64,000 nucleotides of DNA, taken from the NCBI RefSeq assembly GCF_003324565.1, contig NZ_QOLA01000005.1, positions 248,001 through 312,000 on the forward strand. Reading direction: 5' to 3'. Position 1 is the stretch's first letter; each line of letters starts with the position of its first letter. The stretch is from Streptomyces sp. SDr-06 (lineage in GTDB: Bacteria > Actinomycetota > Actinomycetes > Streptomycetales > Streptomycetaceae). Positions 54,332 to 64,000 of this stretch are shown here, piece by piece. The translations under genes were made by a program, and so were the position numbers. A model generated the notes under the pieces. It did no database searches and was not told the origin of the DNA. It worked only from the letters and a program-made list of their open reading frames with translations.

Positions 54332-55762
54332 TCACCCGGCCGAAGCGCGAGCCACGTCCCGCCACACGCCCGGCAGCGCCTCGGCCACCGCGTACGCCGT
54401 CGTGGGGGCGCCCTGGGCGGCGTGCCGCCCGGCCAGGCCGTGCAGGTAGGCGGCCGCCGACGCCGCGTCCCGGGCGGGCAGGCCGGTGGCGAGCAGGGAG
54501 CCCGCGAGGCCCGAGAGGACGTCGCCGCTGCCCGCGGTGGCGAGCCAGGGGGTGCCGGTCGGGTTGACCCGGACCGGCCCGTCGGCGTCCGCGACCAGAG
54601 TGGTCGAACCCTTCAGGAGGACGGTGGCGCCATAGCGCGCGGCCAGCTCCCGCACCGAGACGAGCCGCTCCGCCTCGACCCGCTCGCGCGGGACGCCGAG
54701 CAGCGCGGCCGCCTCGCCCGCGTGCGGGGTCAGCAGGGTGGCGGCGGGGCGGGCCCGTACGGCATCGGGGTCGAGCCCGCGCAGTCCGTCCGCGTCCACC
54801 AGGACCGGCACGTCCGACGCGAGCACCTCCTCGACGCCCGGGCCGTCGCCGAGCCCGGGGCCCACCACCCAGGCCTGCACCCGGCCGGCCTTGGCGGGCG
54901 GCCCGTCCGACACCAGGGTCTCGGGGAAGCGCGCGATCACCGCGTCGCCGCCGGGGCCGACATAACGCACGGCCCCGGCCCCGCCGCGCAGCGCCCCGGC
55001 GACCGCGAGGACGGCCGCGCCGGGGTAGCGGGCCGACCCGGCCACGACCCCGACGACACCCCTGCGGTACTTGTCGCTCTCGGCGGCCGGGGTGGGCAAC
55101 AGGTCGGCCACGGCGGCGTGCTGGAGGGCCTCGACGGCCGGGACGGAGGGGAGGTCGAGGCCGATCGGGACGAGCCGCACGGCCCCCGCGTACTCGCGCG
55201 CCGGGTCGATGAGCAGGCCTGGCTTGTACGCGCCGAACGTGACCGTGGCGTCCGCCCGCAGCGCCTCGCCGGACACCGCGCCGGTGCCCGCGTCCACGCC
55301 GCTGGGCAGGTCCACGGCGACGACCAGCGCGTTGGAGCCGCGGGCGGCGCGGGCCACGGGCACCGCGTCGGGGCGCAGACCGCCGCGGCCACCGATGCCG
55401 GTGATGCCGTCGAGTACGAGGTCGGCGACGGCCAGCACCTCGTACGGGTCGTCGGCGACCCGGCCGCCGGCCCGGGTGAGGGCGGCGAGCCCCTCGGGGT
55501 GGGCGCGGTCGGGGGCGAGCAGCACCGCGCTGACGCCCGCGCCGCGGCGGGCCAGGCGGGCGCCGGCGTACAGGGCGTCCCCGCCGTTGTCGCCGCTGCC
55601 GACGAGCAGGACGACTCTGGTGCCGTACACCCGGCCGAGCAGGTCCGCGCAGGCGGCGGCGAGGCCTGCGGCGGCGCGCTGCATGAGGGTGCCGGGTGGG
55701 AGCCGGGCCATGAGCTCGGCCTCCGCGGCCCGGACGGTGTCGACGTCATAGCCAGTACGCAT
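54332..55762 (-). CDS. nnr: Bifunctional NAD(P)H-hydrate epimerase / ADP-dependent dehydratase
   Basis: 476 residues. The N-terminal epimerase domain (YjeF_N, about 1-215) has GSGDNGGDALYAG and KPGLLIDP. The C-terminal ribokinase-like dehydratase domain (YjeF_C) has GVVAGSARYPGAAVLA, TPHAGEAAALLG and the ATP/ADP loop TAGSGDVLSGL. Together they repair hydrated NADH and NADPH. ATG 55762 starts MRTGYDVDTVRAAE. It lies downstream of acpS with 315 bp of repeat DNA between, which suggests a separate transcript. Confidence 0.96.
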   Translation of the reverse strand: MRTGYDVDTVRAAEAELMARLPPGTLMQRAAAGLAAACADLLGRVYGTRVVLLVGSGDNGGDALYAGARLARRGAGVSAVLLAPDRAHPEGLAALTRAGGRVADDPYEVLAVADLVLDGITGIGGRGGLRPDAVPVARAARGSNALVVAVDLPSGVDAGTGAVSGEALRADATVTFGAYKPGLLIDPAREYAGAVRLVPIGLDLPSVPAVEALQHAAVADLLPTPAAESDKYRRGVVGVVAGSARYPGAAVLAVAGALRGGAGAVRYVGPGGDAVIARFPETLVSDGPPAKAGRVQAWVVGPGLGDGPGVEEVLASDVPVLVDADGLRGLDPDAVRARPAATLLTPHAGEAAALLGVPRERVEAERLVSVRELAARYGATVLLKGSTTLVADADGPVRVNPTGTPWLATAGSGDVLSGLAGSLLATGLPARDAASAAAYLHGLAGRHAAQGAPTTAYAVAEALPGVWRDVARASAG

Positions 55763-55865
55763 GCCGCCCACTCTCCCCCACCCCGCCCCTCCCCGAAACC
55801 CGCCGGGCTCCCGGCCAGCCCCGCCCAGCCGCAGTCCCCCGCACCCGCCAACCCCGCCTCCGCCC

Positions 55866-55980
55866 GCGGACCGTGCTCGCTTCTCGCGCAGTTCCCCGCG
55901 CCCCTGGCAGCATGCGGTGACCGCGCCCCTGTAGGGGGGGCCAGCAGGGGCAACCTCAGCCCGTCCGGCGTTTGAGGACG
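55866..55980. repeat. Dispersed intergenic repeat, copy B (inverted)
   Basis: Contains TCGCGCAGTTCCCCGCGCCC near 55883 and ends in CCTCAGCCCGTCCGGCGTTT followed by GAGGACG. Both units match copy A at 39897-39985 in reverse orientation. Confidence 0.8.
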
Positions 55981-56008
55981 AGCGCCCTTTAGGCGCGAAC
56001 GGGGGTGT

Positions 56009-56073
56009 GGGGGCGGAGCCCCCGCCGGGGTCCGAGGGGCGGAGCCCCTCAGGGGGTCTGGGGCGGGGCCCCA
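56009..56073. terminator. Triple GC hairpin cluster after acpS
   Basis: Three short perfect hairpins in a row: GGGGGCGGAGCCCCC (56009-56023), GAGGGGCGGAGCCCCTC (56034-56050) and TGGGGCGGGGCCCCA (56059-56073). They lie directly beyond the acpS stop and probably end the glmS-acpS transcript. Confidence 0.7.
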
Positions 56074-56077
56074 GGGG

Positions 56078-56446
56078 TCAGCCCTCGGCGATGACCACCG
56101 CCGACGCCACCCCCGCATCGTGGCTGAGCGAAACATGCCAGTGCCGAACCCCCAGCTCGGCCGCCCGAGCGGCAACAGACCCCCGCACCCGAAGCCGCGG
56201 CTGCCCACTCTCCTCCACGTACACCTCCGCATCCGTCCACAGCAGCCCCGCCGGCGCCCCCAGCGCCTTCGCGAGCGCCTCCTTCGCGGCGAACCGCACC
56301 GCAAGCGAGGCGACCCCGCGCCGCTCCCCGCCGGGCAGTATCAGCTCGCTGTCCACGAACAGCCGCCGCAGCATCGCGGGAGTCCGCTCGATGGACTCCC
56401 CGAACCGCTCGACCTCGGCCACGTCGATCCCGACCCCGATGATCAC
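56078..56446 (-). CDS. acpS: Holo-[acyl-carrier-protein] synthase
   Basis: 122-residue phosphopantetheinyl transferase that activates the acyl carrier protein of fatty acid synthesis. The metal residues are Asp 8 ([14 protein letters not shown]) and the Glu in [11 protein letters not shown]; the end carries [18 protein letters not shown]. The start is GTG 56446, only 4 bases after the glmS stop, so the two are co-transcribed. Confidence 0.96.
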   Translation of the reverse strand: MIIGVGIDVAEVERFGESIERTPAMLRRLFVDSELILPGGERRGVASLAVRFAAKEALAKALGAPAGLLWTDAEVYVEESGQPRLRVRGSVAARAAELGVRHWHVSLSHDAGVASAVVIAEG

Positions 56447-56450
56447 GCGC

Positions 56451-58298
56451 TTACTCCACCGTCACGGACTTGGCGAGGTTGCGCGGCTGGTCGACCTCGT
56501 TGCCCCGCGCCGTGGCCAGCTCGCACGCGAAGACCTGGAGCGGCACGGTCGCCACGAGCGGCTGGAGCAGCGTGGGCGTGACCGGGATGCGGATGAGGTG
56601 GTCGGCGTACGGCACCACCGCCTCGTCCCCCTGCTCCGCGATCACGATGGTCCGCGCCCCCCGGGCCCGGATCTCCTGGATGTTCGACACGATCTTGTCG
56701 TGCAGAACGGAACGCCCGCGCGGCGACGGGACGACCACGACCACCGGCAGGTCCTCCTCGATCAACGCGATCGGCCCGTGCTTGAGCTCGCCCGCCGCGA
56801 ACCCCTCGGCGTGCATGTACGCCAGCTCCTTGAGCTTGAGCGCGCCTTCGAGGGCGACCGGGTAGCCCACGTGCCGGCCGAGGAAGAGCACGGTGTTCTT
56901 GTCGGCGAGCGAGCGCGCCAACTCCCGTACGGGCTCCATGGTTTCGAGGACCTGGTCCACCTCGCAGGCGATCGCGGCGAGGTCGCGGACGACGGCCCGG
57001 ACCTCGTCGCCCCACTTGGTCCCGCGCACCTGGCCGAGGTACAGCGCGACGAGGTAGCAGGCCACCAGCTGGGTGAGGAAGGCCTTCGTCGAGGCGACGG
57101 CGACCTCGGGACCCGCGTGCGTGTACAGGACGGCGTCGGATTCGCGCGGGATCGTGGAGCCGTTGGTGTTGCAGATCGCCAGCACCTTCGCCCCCTGCTC
57201 GCGGGCGTGCCGCAGCGCCATCAGGGTGTCCATGGTCTCGCCGGACTGCGAGATGGCGATGACGAGCGTGCGCTGGTCGAGGATCGGGTCCCGGTAGCGG
57301 AACTCACTGGCCAGCTCCGTCTCGCAGGGAATCCTGGTCCAGTGCTCGATCGCGAGCTTGGCGATCATGCCCGCGTGGTACGCCGTACCGCACGCCACCA
57401 CGACGACCTTGTCGACCTCGCGGAGCACCGAGTCGGGGATGCGCAGCTCGTCCAGGGTCAGCGAGCCCGCCGCGTCGATCCGGCCGAGCAGCGTGTCGGC
57501 GACGGCCTTGGGCTGCTCGGCGATCTCCTTGAGCATGAAGTAGTCGTAGCCGCCCTTCTCGGCGGCGGAGGCGTCCCAGTCGACGTGGTAGGCCCGGGTC
57601 TCGGCGGGCGCCCCGTCGAAGTCGGTGACGGTGACGCCGTCGCGGCGCAGCTCGACGACCTGGTCCTGGCCGAGTTCGATCGCCGAGCGGGTGTGCGCGA
57701 TGAACGCGGCGACGTCGGAGGCGAGGAAGGCCTCGCCCTCGCCCACGCCCACCACGAGCGGCGAGTTGCGCCGCGCGCCCACCACGACGTCCGGCTCGTC
57801 GGCGTGCACCGCGACCAGCGTGAACGCGCCTTCGAGCCGACGGCACACCTGCCGCATGGCCTCGGCCAGGTCCTCGACCGAGGAGTAGCACTCGGCGACC
57901 AGGTGCGCGACGACCTCGGTGTCCGTCTCGGAGTCCAGCTGGTGGCCGCGCTCGGCGAGCTCGGCCCGCAGCGCGGCGAAGTTCTCGATGATCCCGTTGT
58001 GCACGACCGCGACCCGCCCGGCGTTGTCCAGGTGCGGGTGCGCGTTCGCGTCGGTGGGCCCGCCGTGCGTGGCCCACCGGGTGTGCCCGATGCCGGTCGC
58101 CCCTGCGGGCAGCGGCGCCTCCAGGAGCGCCTTCTCCAGATTGACCAGCTTCCCGGCCTTCTTCGCCGCGGCCAGCCCGCCGTCCGCGAGGACCGCGACG
58201 CCCGCCGAGTCGTAGCCGCGGTACTCCAGCCGCTTCAGCCCCGCCACCACGACGTCCAGCGCCGACTGCCCGCCCACATAACCCACGATTCCGCACAT
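56451..58298 (-). CDS. glmS: Glucosamine-6-phosphate synthase
   Basis: 615 residues. It converts fructose 6-phosphate and glutamine to glucosamine 6-phosphate, the first step towards UDP-GlcNAc and peptidoglycan. After Met removal Cys 2 (MCGIVGYVG) is the glutaminase nucleophile. Two SIS domains follow ([32 protein letters not shown]), and the C-terminus carries [12 protein letters not shown]. No glmS ribozyme is expected or seen upstream. Divergent from coaA; its product feeds glmM (59495), only a few genes away. Confidence 0.97.
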   Translation of the reverse strand: MCGIVGYVGGQSALDVVVAGLKRLEYRGYDSAGVAVLADGGLAAAKKAGKLVNLEKALLEAPLPAGATGIGHTRWATHGGPTDANAHPHLDNAGRVAVVHNGIIENFAALRAELAERGHQLDSETDTEVVAHLVAECYSSVEDLAEAMRQVCRRLEGAFTLVAVHADEPDVVVGARRNSPLVVGVGEGEAFLASDVAAFIAHTRSAIELGQDQVVELRRDGVTVTDFDGAPAETRAYHVDWDASAAEKGGYDYFMLKEIAEQPKAVADTLLGRIDAAGSLTLDELRIPDSVLREVDKVVVVACGTAYHAGMIAKLAIEHWTRIPCETELASEFRYRDPILDQRTLVIAISQSGETMDTLMALRHAREQGAKVLAICNTNGSTIPRESDAVLYTHAGPEVAVASTKAFLTQLVACYLVALYLGQVRGTKWGDEVRAVVRDLAAIACEVDQVLETMEPVRELARSLADKNTVLFLGRHVGYPVALEGALKLKELAYMHAEGFAAGELKHGPIALIEEDLPVVVVVPSPRGRSVLHDKIVSNIQEIRARGARTIVIAEQGDEAVVPYADHLIRIPVTPTLLQPLVATVPLQVFACELATARGNEVDQPRNLAKSVTVE

Positions 58299-58435
58299 GG
58301 CGGCAGCCTACGACCGAGACCCCCCGTTCCCGGGACACCCGGCGCCCGGTCCGTCCCTTCGTCCGGATTTCGTGCTGTGCGCCACGTGACCCACCCCACC
58401 CCCCACGCACGTCATACAGCCGCAACAATGGAGTC

Positions 58436-59425
58436 GTGATCACTTCGCCGCCACGGAGCGCCCACCGCAAGCCGGAGGCGACTCCCTACGTGGACCTGAC
58501 GCGCGCAGAGTGGAGCGCCCTGCGCGACAAGACGCCGTTGCCGCTCACCGCCGAGGAGGTCGAGCGGCTGCGCGGGCTCGGGGACGTCATCGACCTCGAC
58601 GAAGTGCGCGACATCTACCTGCCGCTGTCCCGGCTCCTGAACCTGTACGTGGAGGCCACCGCCCAGCTGCGCGGCACCCTCAACACGTTCCTGGGCGACG
58701 CGGGCAACGGCCACGGCACCCAGCGCGGCACCCCGTTCGTCATAGGGGTCGCGGGCTCCGTGGCGGTCGGCAAGTCGACGGTGGCCCGACTGCTCCAGGC
58801 GCTGCTGGCCCGCTGGCCCGAGCACCCCCGGGTCGAACTGGTCACCACCGACGGCTTCCTGTACCCGATGGCCGAGCTCCAGCGCCGCGGCCTGATGTCG
58901 CGCAAGGGCTTCCCCGAGTCGTACGACCGGCGCGCCCTGACCCGGTTCGTCGCGGACATCAAGGCGGGCAAGGACGAGGTCAGCGCGCCCGTCTACTCCC
59001 ACCTGATCTACGACATCGTCCCGGACGAGCGGCTCGTGGTGCGCCGCCCGGACATCCTGATCGTGGAGGGCCTCAACGTCCTGCAACCCGCGCTGCCGGG
59101 CCAGGACGGCCGCACCCGGGTCGGCCTCGCGGACTACTTCGACTTCAGCGTGTACGTGGACGCGCGGACCGAGGACATCGAGACCTGGTACCTCAACCGC
59201 TTCCGCAAGCTGCGCGAGACGGCCTTCCAGAACCCGTTCTCGTACTTCCGCAAGTACACCCAGGTGTCCGAGGAGGAGGCGCTCGACTACGCCCGGACGA
59301 CCTGGCGGACCATCAACCGGCCCAACCTGGTGGAGAACGTGGCCCCCACGCGCGGCCGGGCCACCCTGGTCGTGCGCAAGGGGCCCGACCACAAGATCCA
59401 GAAGATCTCCCTGCGCAAGCTCTGA
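58436..59425 (+). CDS. coaA: Pantothenate kinase (type I)
   Basis: 329-residue P-loop kinase starting coenzyme A synthesis. The Walker A motif is [12 protein letters not shown] (about 105). Other family parts are [23 protein letters not shown] and [19 protein letters not shown]. The start is GTG 58436. Divergent from glmS with about 137 bp between; followed by a strong terminator facing glmM. Confidence 0.96.
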   Translation: MITSPPRSAHRKPEATPYVDLTRAEWSALRDKTPLPLTAEEVERLRGLGDVIDLDEVRDIYLPLSRLLNLYVEATAQLRGTLNTFLGDAGNGHGTQRGTPFVIGVAGSVAVGKSTVARLLQALLARWPEHPRVELVTTDGFLYPMAELQRRGLMSRKGFPESYDRRALTRFVADIKAGKDEVSAPVYSHLIYDIVPDERLVVRRPDILIVEGLNVLQPALPGQDGRTRVGLADYFDFSVYVDARTEDIETWYLNRFRKLRETAFQNPFSYFRKYTQVSEEEALDYARTTWRTINRPNLVENVAPTRGRATLVVRKGPDHKIQKISLRKL

Positions 59426-59443
59426 CAGGGCCCCGCACACACA

Positions 59444-59479
59444 CGCGGCCCGCCCGGAAGGTTCTCCGGGCGGGCCGCG
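59444..59479. terminator. Bidirectional hairpin terminator
   Basis: Perfect 15-bp arms CGCGGCCCGCCCGGA (59444-59458) and TCCGGGCGGGCCGCG (59465-59479) around six bases, between the convergent ends of coaA and glmM. Confidence 0.88.
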
Positions 59480-59494
59480 CGAGCGTCGACCGCC

Positions 59495-60853
59495 TTAACC
59501 GAGCGCCGACTTGACGACATCGGCGAGGCGGCCCGCCACCGAGCGGGCCTGCTCGATGTCGGCGGCCTCGACCATGACGCGGACCAGCGGCTCGGTCCCC
59601 GAGGGGCGCAGCAGCACCCGGCCGGTGGCGCCCAGCTCGCGCTCGGCCTCGGCGACCGCGGCGCCCAGCTCGGCGGAGGTGGAGACGCGGGACTTGTCGA
59701 CGTCGGGGACGTTGACCAGCACCTGCGGCAGGCGCTCCATGACCCCGGCGAGGTCGGCGAGCGTGCGGCGGGTGGCGGCCACCCGGGCGGCCAGCATCAG
59801 GCCGGTCAGCGTGCCGTCGCCGGTGGTCGCGTGATCCAGGATGATCACGTGGCCGGACTGCTCGCCGCCGAGCGCGTAGCCGTGCTCCTTCATCGACTCC
59901 AGGACGTAGCGGTCGCCGACCGCGGTCTGGACGAGCTGGATGCCCTCGCCCTCCATGGCGAGCTTGAAGCCCAGGTTGGACATCACGGTGCCGACGACGG
60001 TGTTGCCGCGCAGCGTGCCCGCCTCGCGCATGGCGAGGGCCAGGACCGCGAGGATCTGGTCGCCGTCGACCTCGTTGCCCGCGCCGTCCACGGCCAGGCA
60101 GCGGTCGGCGTCGCCGTCGTGCGCGATGCCGAGGTCGGCGCCGTGCTCGACGACGGCCGCCTTCAGCAGGTCGAGGTGGGTCGAGCCGCAGCCGTCGTTG
60201 ATGTTGAGCCCGTCCGGCTCGGCACCGATCGTGACGACCTCGGCGCCGGCCCGCGCGAACGCCTCCGGCGAGACCCGGGCGGCCGCGCCGTGCGCCTCGT
60301 CCAGGACGACCTTCAGCCCGTCGAGGCGGTTGGGCAGCACCCCGATGAGGTGGGCCACGTACCGGTCGAAGCCCTCGTCGTACGTCCGGACCCGGCCCAC
60401 GCCGGCCCCGGTCGGGCGCTCCCAGGGCTCACCCGTGCGGTGCTGCTCGTAGATCGACTCGATGCGGTCCTCCAGCTCGTCGGCGAGCTTGTGGCCGCCG
60501 CGCGCGAAGAACTTGACACCGTTGTCCGGCATGGCGTTGTGGCTGGCCGAGAGCATCACACCGAGGTCGGCGCCCAGCACACCGGTGAGGTACGCCACCG
60601 CGGGGGTGGGCAGCACACCGACCCGCAGGACGTCCACGCCCGCGCTCGCGAGGCCCGCGACGACCGCGGCCTCCAGGAACTCTCCCGACGCCCGGGGGTC
60701 CCGCCCGACCACCGCGGTCGGCCGATGGCCCTCGAAGGTCCCCGCCTCGGCGAGCACGTGTGCCGCCGCGACCGACAGGCCGAGCGCGAGCTCCGCCGTC
60801 AGATCCGAATTGGCGACGCCGCGCACGCCGTCCGTGCCGAAGAGTCGTCCCAC
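59495..60853 (-). CDS. glmM: Phosphoglucosamine mutase
   Basis: 452 residues. It converts glucosamine 6-phosphate to glucosamine 1-phosphate, following GlmS. The phosphoserine loop is [12 protein letters not shown] (near 100). The metal loop is DGDADRC, the sugar loop GEQSGHVI and the phosphate loop [14 protein letters not shown]. The start is GTG 60853 with GGAGGACAGAC before it. It is downstream of rplM-rpsI on the same strand but after a terminator, so it likely has its own promoter. Confidence 0.97.
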   Translation of the reverse strand: MGRLFGTDGVRGVANSDLTAELALGLSVAAAHVLAEAGTFEGHRPTAVVGRDPRASGEFLEAAVVAGLASAGVDVLRVGVLPTPAVAYLTGVLGADLGVMLSASHNAMPDNGVKFFARGGHKLADELEDRIESIYEQHRTGEPWERPTGAGVGRVRTYDEGFDRYVAHLIGVLPNRLDGLKVVLDEAHGAAARVSPEAFARAGAEVVTIGAEPDGLNINDGCGSTHLDLLKAAVVEHGADLGIAHDGDADRCLAVDGAGNEVDGDQILAVLALAMREAGTLRGNTVVGTVMSNLGFKLAMEGEGIQLVQTAVGDRYVLESMKEHGYALGGEQSGHVIILDHATTGDGTLTGLMLAARVAATRRTLADLAGVMERLPQVLVNVPDVDKSRVSTSAELGAAVAEAERELGATGRVLLRPSGTEPLVRVMVEAADIEQARSVAGRLADVVKSALG

Positions 60854-60897
60854 GTCTGTCCTCCGAAAACCTCAAAGTGCGGGGTAGATAGACGAAC

Positions 60898-60930
60898 GCC
60901 CCGGCAGCACCGAGAGTGCTGCCGGGGCGA
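60898..60930 (-). terminator. Terminator of the rplM-rpsI operon
   Basis: Perfect 14-bp arms CGCCCCGGCAGCAC (60898-60911) and GTGCTGCCGGGGCG (60917-60930) around five bases, 27 bases beyond the rpsI stop. Confidence 0.88.
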
Positions 60931-60957
60931 ACGAGAGCCGTAGTGGCAGGCGCGGAT

Positions 60958-61476
60958 TTAGCGCTTGCTGTACTGCGGGGCCTTGCGGGCCTTCTTGAGA
61001 CCGGCCTTCTTGCGCTCGACCGCACGGTCGTCGCGGGAGAGGAAGCCGGCCTTCTTGAGGGCGCCGCGGTTGTTGTCCACGTCAGCCTCGTTCAGCGCAC
61101 GGGCCACGCCGAGGCGCAGGGCGCCGGCCTGACCGGACACGCCGCCACCCGAGATGCGGGCGATGACGTCGTAGCGGTTGTCGAGCTCGAGCACCTTGAA
61201 GGGCTCGTTGACTTCCTGCTGGTGGACCTTGTTCGGGAAGTAGTCCTCGAGCGTACGCCCGTTGATCTTCCACTTGCCGGTGCCCGGGACGATCCGGACG
61301 CGGGCGATGGCGTTCTTGCGACGACCCAGGCCGGCGGCCGGCTGCGGGTCCCCGAAGCGGGAGGCCATCGACTCGGAGGTGTACTCGCCCTCGACGGGCA
61401 CCTCGGACTCGAAGGTGGTCACTTCGGCGTAGGTCTCGTCGCCCTCGAGCGGGGTCTCGACGGTGGTCTCGGCCAC
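60958..61476 (-). CDS. rpsI: Ribosomal protein uS9
   Basis: 172 residues. The core starts at [20 protein letters not shown] and ends in APQYSKR, whose basic tail reaches the ribosomal P site. A head of about 45 acidic residues (many Glu and Thr) precedes the core; such extensions are common in actinobacteria and of unknown role. The start is GTG 61476 with GAGGAG upstream. It follows rplM by 42 bp in the conserved rplM-rpsI operon. Confidence 0.97.
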   Translation of the reverse strand: MAETTVETPLEGDETYAEVTTFESEVPVEGEYTSESMASRFGDPQPAAGLGRRKNAIARVRIVPGTGKWKINGRTLEDYFPNKVHQQEVNEPFKVLELDNRYDVIARISGGGVSGQAGALRLGVARALNEADVDNNRGALKKAGFLSRDDRAVERKKAGLKKARKAPQYSKR

Positions 61477-61518
61477 GATTCTCCTCAGATTTCTTTACGT
61501 CTTAGGGGGTGGCCGGAA

Positions 61519-61962
61519 CTACTGCGCGACCTGGGTGATCTCGAACGGCACCGGCTGCTGGGCAGCGTGGGGGTGCTGGTCGCCCGAGTAGACCTTCAGC
61601 TTCGAGAGCATCTGACGGCCCAGGGTGTTCTTGGGGATCATGCCCTTGATGGCCTTCTCGACGGCCTTCTCCGGGTTGTTCGCCAGGAGGTCGTCGTAGC
61701 GCACCGAGCGGAGACCGCCCGGGTAGCCGGAGTGGCGGTAGGCCATCTTCTGGGTCTTCTTGTTGCCGGACAGGTGAACCTTGTCGGCGTTGATGATGAT
61801 GACGAAGTCACCCATGTCCATGTGGGGCGCATACACGGGCTTGTGCTTGCCCCGGAGGAGGTTCGCGGCGGTGGTCGCCAGACGACCCAGGACGACGTCC
61901 CGGGCATCAATGACGTGCCACTGGCGAGTGATGTCGCCGGGCTTGGGGCTGTACGTACGCAC
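61519..61962 (-). CDS. rplM: Ribosomal protein uL13
   Basis: 147 residues: [20 protein letters not shown] at the start, then [18 protein letters not shown] and [20 protein letters not shown]. The start is GTG 61962; longer in-frame starts upstream would lie inside the leader. It begins the rplM-rpsI operon. A clear promoter (62146-62175) leaves a leader of about 180 bases. Confidence 0.97.
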   Translation of the reverse strand: MRTYSPKPGDITRQWHVIDARDVVLGRLATTAANLLRGKHKPVYAPHMDMGDFVIIINADKVHLSGNKKTQKMAYRHSGYPGGLRSVRYDDLLANNPEKAVEKAIKGMIPKNTLGRQMLSKLKVYSGDQHPHAAQQPVPFEITQVAQ

Positions 61963-62145
61963 TTCGTAGCCTTCGCTTCTTAGTGGATGGGGTCCAAACA
62001 CACTGCACCCTGAAGCGATCATGCAGCTGGGGCTCACAATGCCGGGGACGCTGCCCGTATGCGAGCCACTGGTAACTGCTCCAGGAAACTTACGTAAGGG
62101 CCCATCGCGTGAGAACGACCAAGCCAATACGCATAACAAACCAGA

Positions 62146-62175
62146 AGAATACCCGGGCGCCCCCGAGCGGGTCAA
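62146..62175 (-). promoter_or_regulatory. Vegetative (HrdB-type) promoter of rplM-rpsI
   Basis: On the minus strand TTGACC (62175-62170), an 18-base spacer and TATTCT (62151-62146), close to the consensus for the principal sigma factor. Confidence 0.75.
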
Positions 62176-62235
62176 AACGGCCCGGGGGCATCCTGGCCGC
62201 TTCCGGCCCTATCGGGGTCTGAGCTGGGCAAACGC

Positions 62236-63858
62236 CTAGCGCGCACGCTCCACGCGGCGCTCGTCCCACACCGGCTCCGGCGTCTCACGCACCACCCCGT
62301 CCGAACCGAAGACCAGATAGCGGTCGAACGACTTCGAGAACCAGCGGTCGTGGGTGACCGCGAGCACCGTGCCGTCGTACGACTCCAGACCGTCCTGCAA
62401 TGCCTCCGCCGACTCCAGGTCGAGGTTGTCCGTCGGCTCGTCGAGCAGCAGCGCCGTGGTGCCGGCCAGCTCCAGGAGCAGGATCTGGAAGCGGGCCTGC
62501 TGGCCGCCCGACAGCTTCTCGAAGGGCTGGTCCCCCTGCCGCTCCAGCTCGTAGCGGCGCAGCACCCCCATCGCCGCCCCGCGGTCCTTGGCGTGCTCGC
62601 TCCACAGGATGTCGACGAGCGTGCGCCCGAGCAGCTCGGGGTGGGCGTGGGTCTGCGCGAAGTGCCCGGGAACGACACGCGCCCCCAGCTTCCAGTTCCC
62701 GGTGTACGCCACCGACGGGTCCCCCGCCAGCAGCCGCAGGAAGTGCGACTTCCCGGAGCCGTTGGAGCCGAGGACCGCGACCCGCTCGCCGTAGAAGACC
62801 TCCAGCGAGAACGGCTTCATCAGCCCGGTGAGCTCAAGGTTCTCGCAGGTCAGAGCGCGCACCCCGGTACGGCCGCCGCGCAGCCGCATGGTGATCTCCT
62901 GCTCGCGCGGCGGCTCCGGCGGCGGGCCCGCCTCCTCGAACCGCTTGAAGCGGGTCTGCATCGCGTGGTAGCGCGACGCCATGTCCGGGCTGCTCGCCGC
63001 CTGGTTGCGCAGCCGCAGCACCAGCGCCTTCAGCCGCGCGTGCTCCTCGTCCCAGCGCCGCTTGAGCTCCTCGAACCGCGCGAACCGCTCCCGGCGGGCG
63101 TCATGGTAGGTGGAGAACCCGCCGCCGTGCACCCACACGTCCGTCCCCGCCGGGCTCGGCTCCAGGCTCACGATCCGCTCGGCGGCCCGCGAGAGCAGCT
63201 CCCGGTCGTGCGAGACGAACAGGACGGTCTTGCGGGTCTCGCGCAGCCGCTCCTCCAGCCAGCGCTTGCCCGGCACGTCCAGATAGTTGTCCGGCTCGTC
63301 CAGGAGCAGCACCTCGTCGGGCCCGCGCAGCAGCGCCTCGAGGACCAGGCGCTTCTGCTCGCCCCCGCTGAGCGTGCGCACCTCGCGGAACTGGGCCTTG
63401 TCGTACGGCATGCCGAGCGCGGCCATCGTGCACATGTCCCAGACCGTCTCGGCCTCGTAGCCGTGCGCCTCGGCCCAGTCGCTGAGCGCCTGCGCGTACT
63501 TCATCTGCGCGGCCTCGTCGTCCACCGTCATGATCAGGTGCTCGGCCGCGTCCACCTCGGCCGCCGCCTTCCTGATCCGCGGCTGCGCGACGGAGACCAG
63601 CAGGTCGCGCACGGTCCGCTCGTCGCGCACCGAACCGACGAACTGCGGCATCACCCCGAGCCCGCCGCTCACCGACACCGAGCCGCCATGCGGCTGGAGC
63701 TCACCGGAGATCATGCGAAGGAGCGTCGTCTTTCCGGCCCCGTTGGCGCCGACCAGGGCCACCACCGAGCCCTCCGCCACCCGGAACGAAGCGTCGCCGA
63801 GCAGCACCCGCCCGTCCGGCAGGTAGTACTCCAGGTGTGCAGCCTCAAGATGTCCCAT
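62236..63858 (-). CDS. ABC-F family ATPase
   Basis: 540 residues with two ABC domains in one chain and no membrane helices. Domain 1 has GANGAGKTT (about 37), LSGGEQKR and LLDEPDNYLD; domain 2 has GSNGSGKSH, LSGGQQAR and LLDEPTDNLD. A charged linker joins them (RRERFARFEELKRRWDEEHA). ABC-F proteins act on the ribosome, either in general translation or in antibiotic protection; sequence alone does not tell which. The position next to ribosomal protein genes fits but does not prove a translation role. Confidence 0.93.
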   Translation of the reverse strand: MGHLEAAHLEYYLPDGRVLLGDASFRVAEGSVVALVGANGAGKTTLLRMISGELQPHGGSVSVSGGLGVMPQFVGSVRDERTVRDLLVSVAQPRIRKAAAEVDAAEHLIMTVDDEAAQMKYAQALSDWAEAHGYEAETVWDMCTMAALGMPYDKAQFREVRTLSGGEQKRLVLEALLRGPDEVLLLDEPDNYLDVPGKRWLEERLRETRKTVLFVSHDRELLSRAAERIVSLEPSPAGTDVWVHGGGFSTYHDARRERFARFEELKRRWDEEHARLKALVLRLRNQAASSPDMASRYHAMQTRFKRFEEAGPPPEPPREQEITMRLRGGRTGVRALTCENLELTGLMKPFSLEVFYGERVAVLGSNGSGKSHFLRLLAGDPSVAYTGNWKLGARVVPGHFAQTHAHPELLGRTLVDILWSEHAKDRGAAMGVLRRYELERQGDQPFEKLSGGQQARFQILLLELAGTTALLLDEPTDNLDLESAEALQDGLESYDGTVLAVTHDRWFSKSFDRYLVFGSDGVVRETPEPVWDERRVERAR

Positions 63859-63914
63859 GGGCGGATTGTCACCCAGGCCGTGCCCCCCTGAACAATCGAA
63901 TTAGGATGCGCGGC

Positions 63915-64000
63915 ATGAGCTTTGGGCATGGGGGACCCGGGTGGGGCCCGGGGGATCAGCAGACACCCGACTGGGCGGCGCTCGCCGACCAGTCGGCCGC
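63915..64000 (+). CDS. Start of an unidentified gene (cut by window edge)
   Basis: 28 codons only, beginning MSFGHGGPGWGPGDQQTPDW. AGGA stands 8 bases before ATG 63915; another in-frame ATG lies three codons upstream. Gly/Pro-rich lead; the product cannot be identified. Confidence 0.6.
   Translation, partial: MSFGHGGPGWGPGDQQTPDWAALADQSA

Larger units (their letters stand above)
55763..56077. other. Repeat-filled interval between nnr and acpS
   Basis: 315 bases without a gene. It contains the inverted copy B of the dispersed repeat (55866-55980) and three adjacent hairpins (56009-56073). The part next to nnr is proline-codon-like C-rich DNA. Confidence 0.8.

Noticed and set aside
62236-63858. 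Antibiotic resistance ABC-F protein
   Set aside because: Sequence features common to all ABC-F proteins; no nearby antibiotic genes to support resistance.

Overview
The window is a stretch of Streptomyces-type chromosome. Base composition is very GC-rich with G/C-biased third codon positions, and GTG starts behind AGGAGG-like sites are frequent. The gene set includes bldM, whiD, a ShbA-like sigma factor, the groES-groEL1 pair with CIRCE boxes and the glmS-alr-tsaE neighbourhood of the Streptomyces core. I see no tRNA, rRNA, CRISPR array, insertion sequence or phage gene.

Layout. (1) 1-9.8 kb: five head-to-tail genes on the minus strand for protein-kinase-like receptors. The first runs off the window edge. 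Three complete ones have intact catalytic motifs and one (4231-6804) is a predicted pseudokinase. The four complete ones share one plan: cytoplasmic kinase fold, one membrane helix, and a similar outside domain. (2) 10.7-19.7 kb: glpD, a nucleotide-sugar dehydrogenase homologue that has lost its catalytic residues, a small membrane protein, guaB3 and guaB, a ShbA-like ECF sigma factor, then the divergent developmental pair bldM/whiD with a textbook sigma-BldN promoter. (3) 19.7-22.3 kb: LysR regulator, MOSC protein, short-chain dehydrogenase. (4) 22.4-30.3 kb: a carbohydrate-uptake cassette (DUF2264 glycosidase-like enzyme, DeoR/LacI hybrid regulator, binding protein, two permeases, 2-hydroxyacid dehydrogenase) with a repeated operator-like motif and no ATPase gene of its own. 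(5) 30.4-35.5 kb: SnoaL-like protein, groES-groEL1 with two CIRCE boxes, and a divergent two-component system. (6) 35.6-46.4 kb: LytR-CpsA-Psr protein, three related lipoprotein polysaccharide deacetylases, a methyltransferase, several small proteins, and a HelD-type RNA-polymerase-associated helicase preceded by a rifamycin-associated element, hence helR. (7) 46.6-63.9 kb: core genes tsaD, rimI, tsaB, tsaE, alr, L,D-transpeptidase, nnr, acpS, glmS, coaA, glmM, rpsI, rplM and an ABC-F ATPase, interrupted by a small unknown gene with a perfect palindrome in its promoter.

Shared themes. Many products act on or sense the envelope: receptor kinases, LCP ligase, deacetylases, L,D-transpeptidase, alanine racemase, GlmS and GlmM. 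A second theme is control of growth and development (ShbA, BldM, WhiD, IMP dehydrogenase). A third is stress protection of essential machines (GroES/GroEL1, HelR). The most unusual points are the pseudokinase in the kinase array, two paralogues with lost active-site residues (sugar dehydrogenase and one deacetylase), the RAE/helR unit, the small palindrome-controlled gene at 49874-50050, and a six-histidine tail on TsaD.
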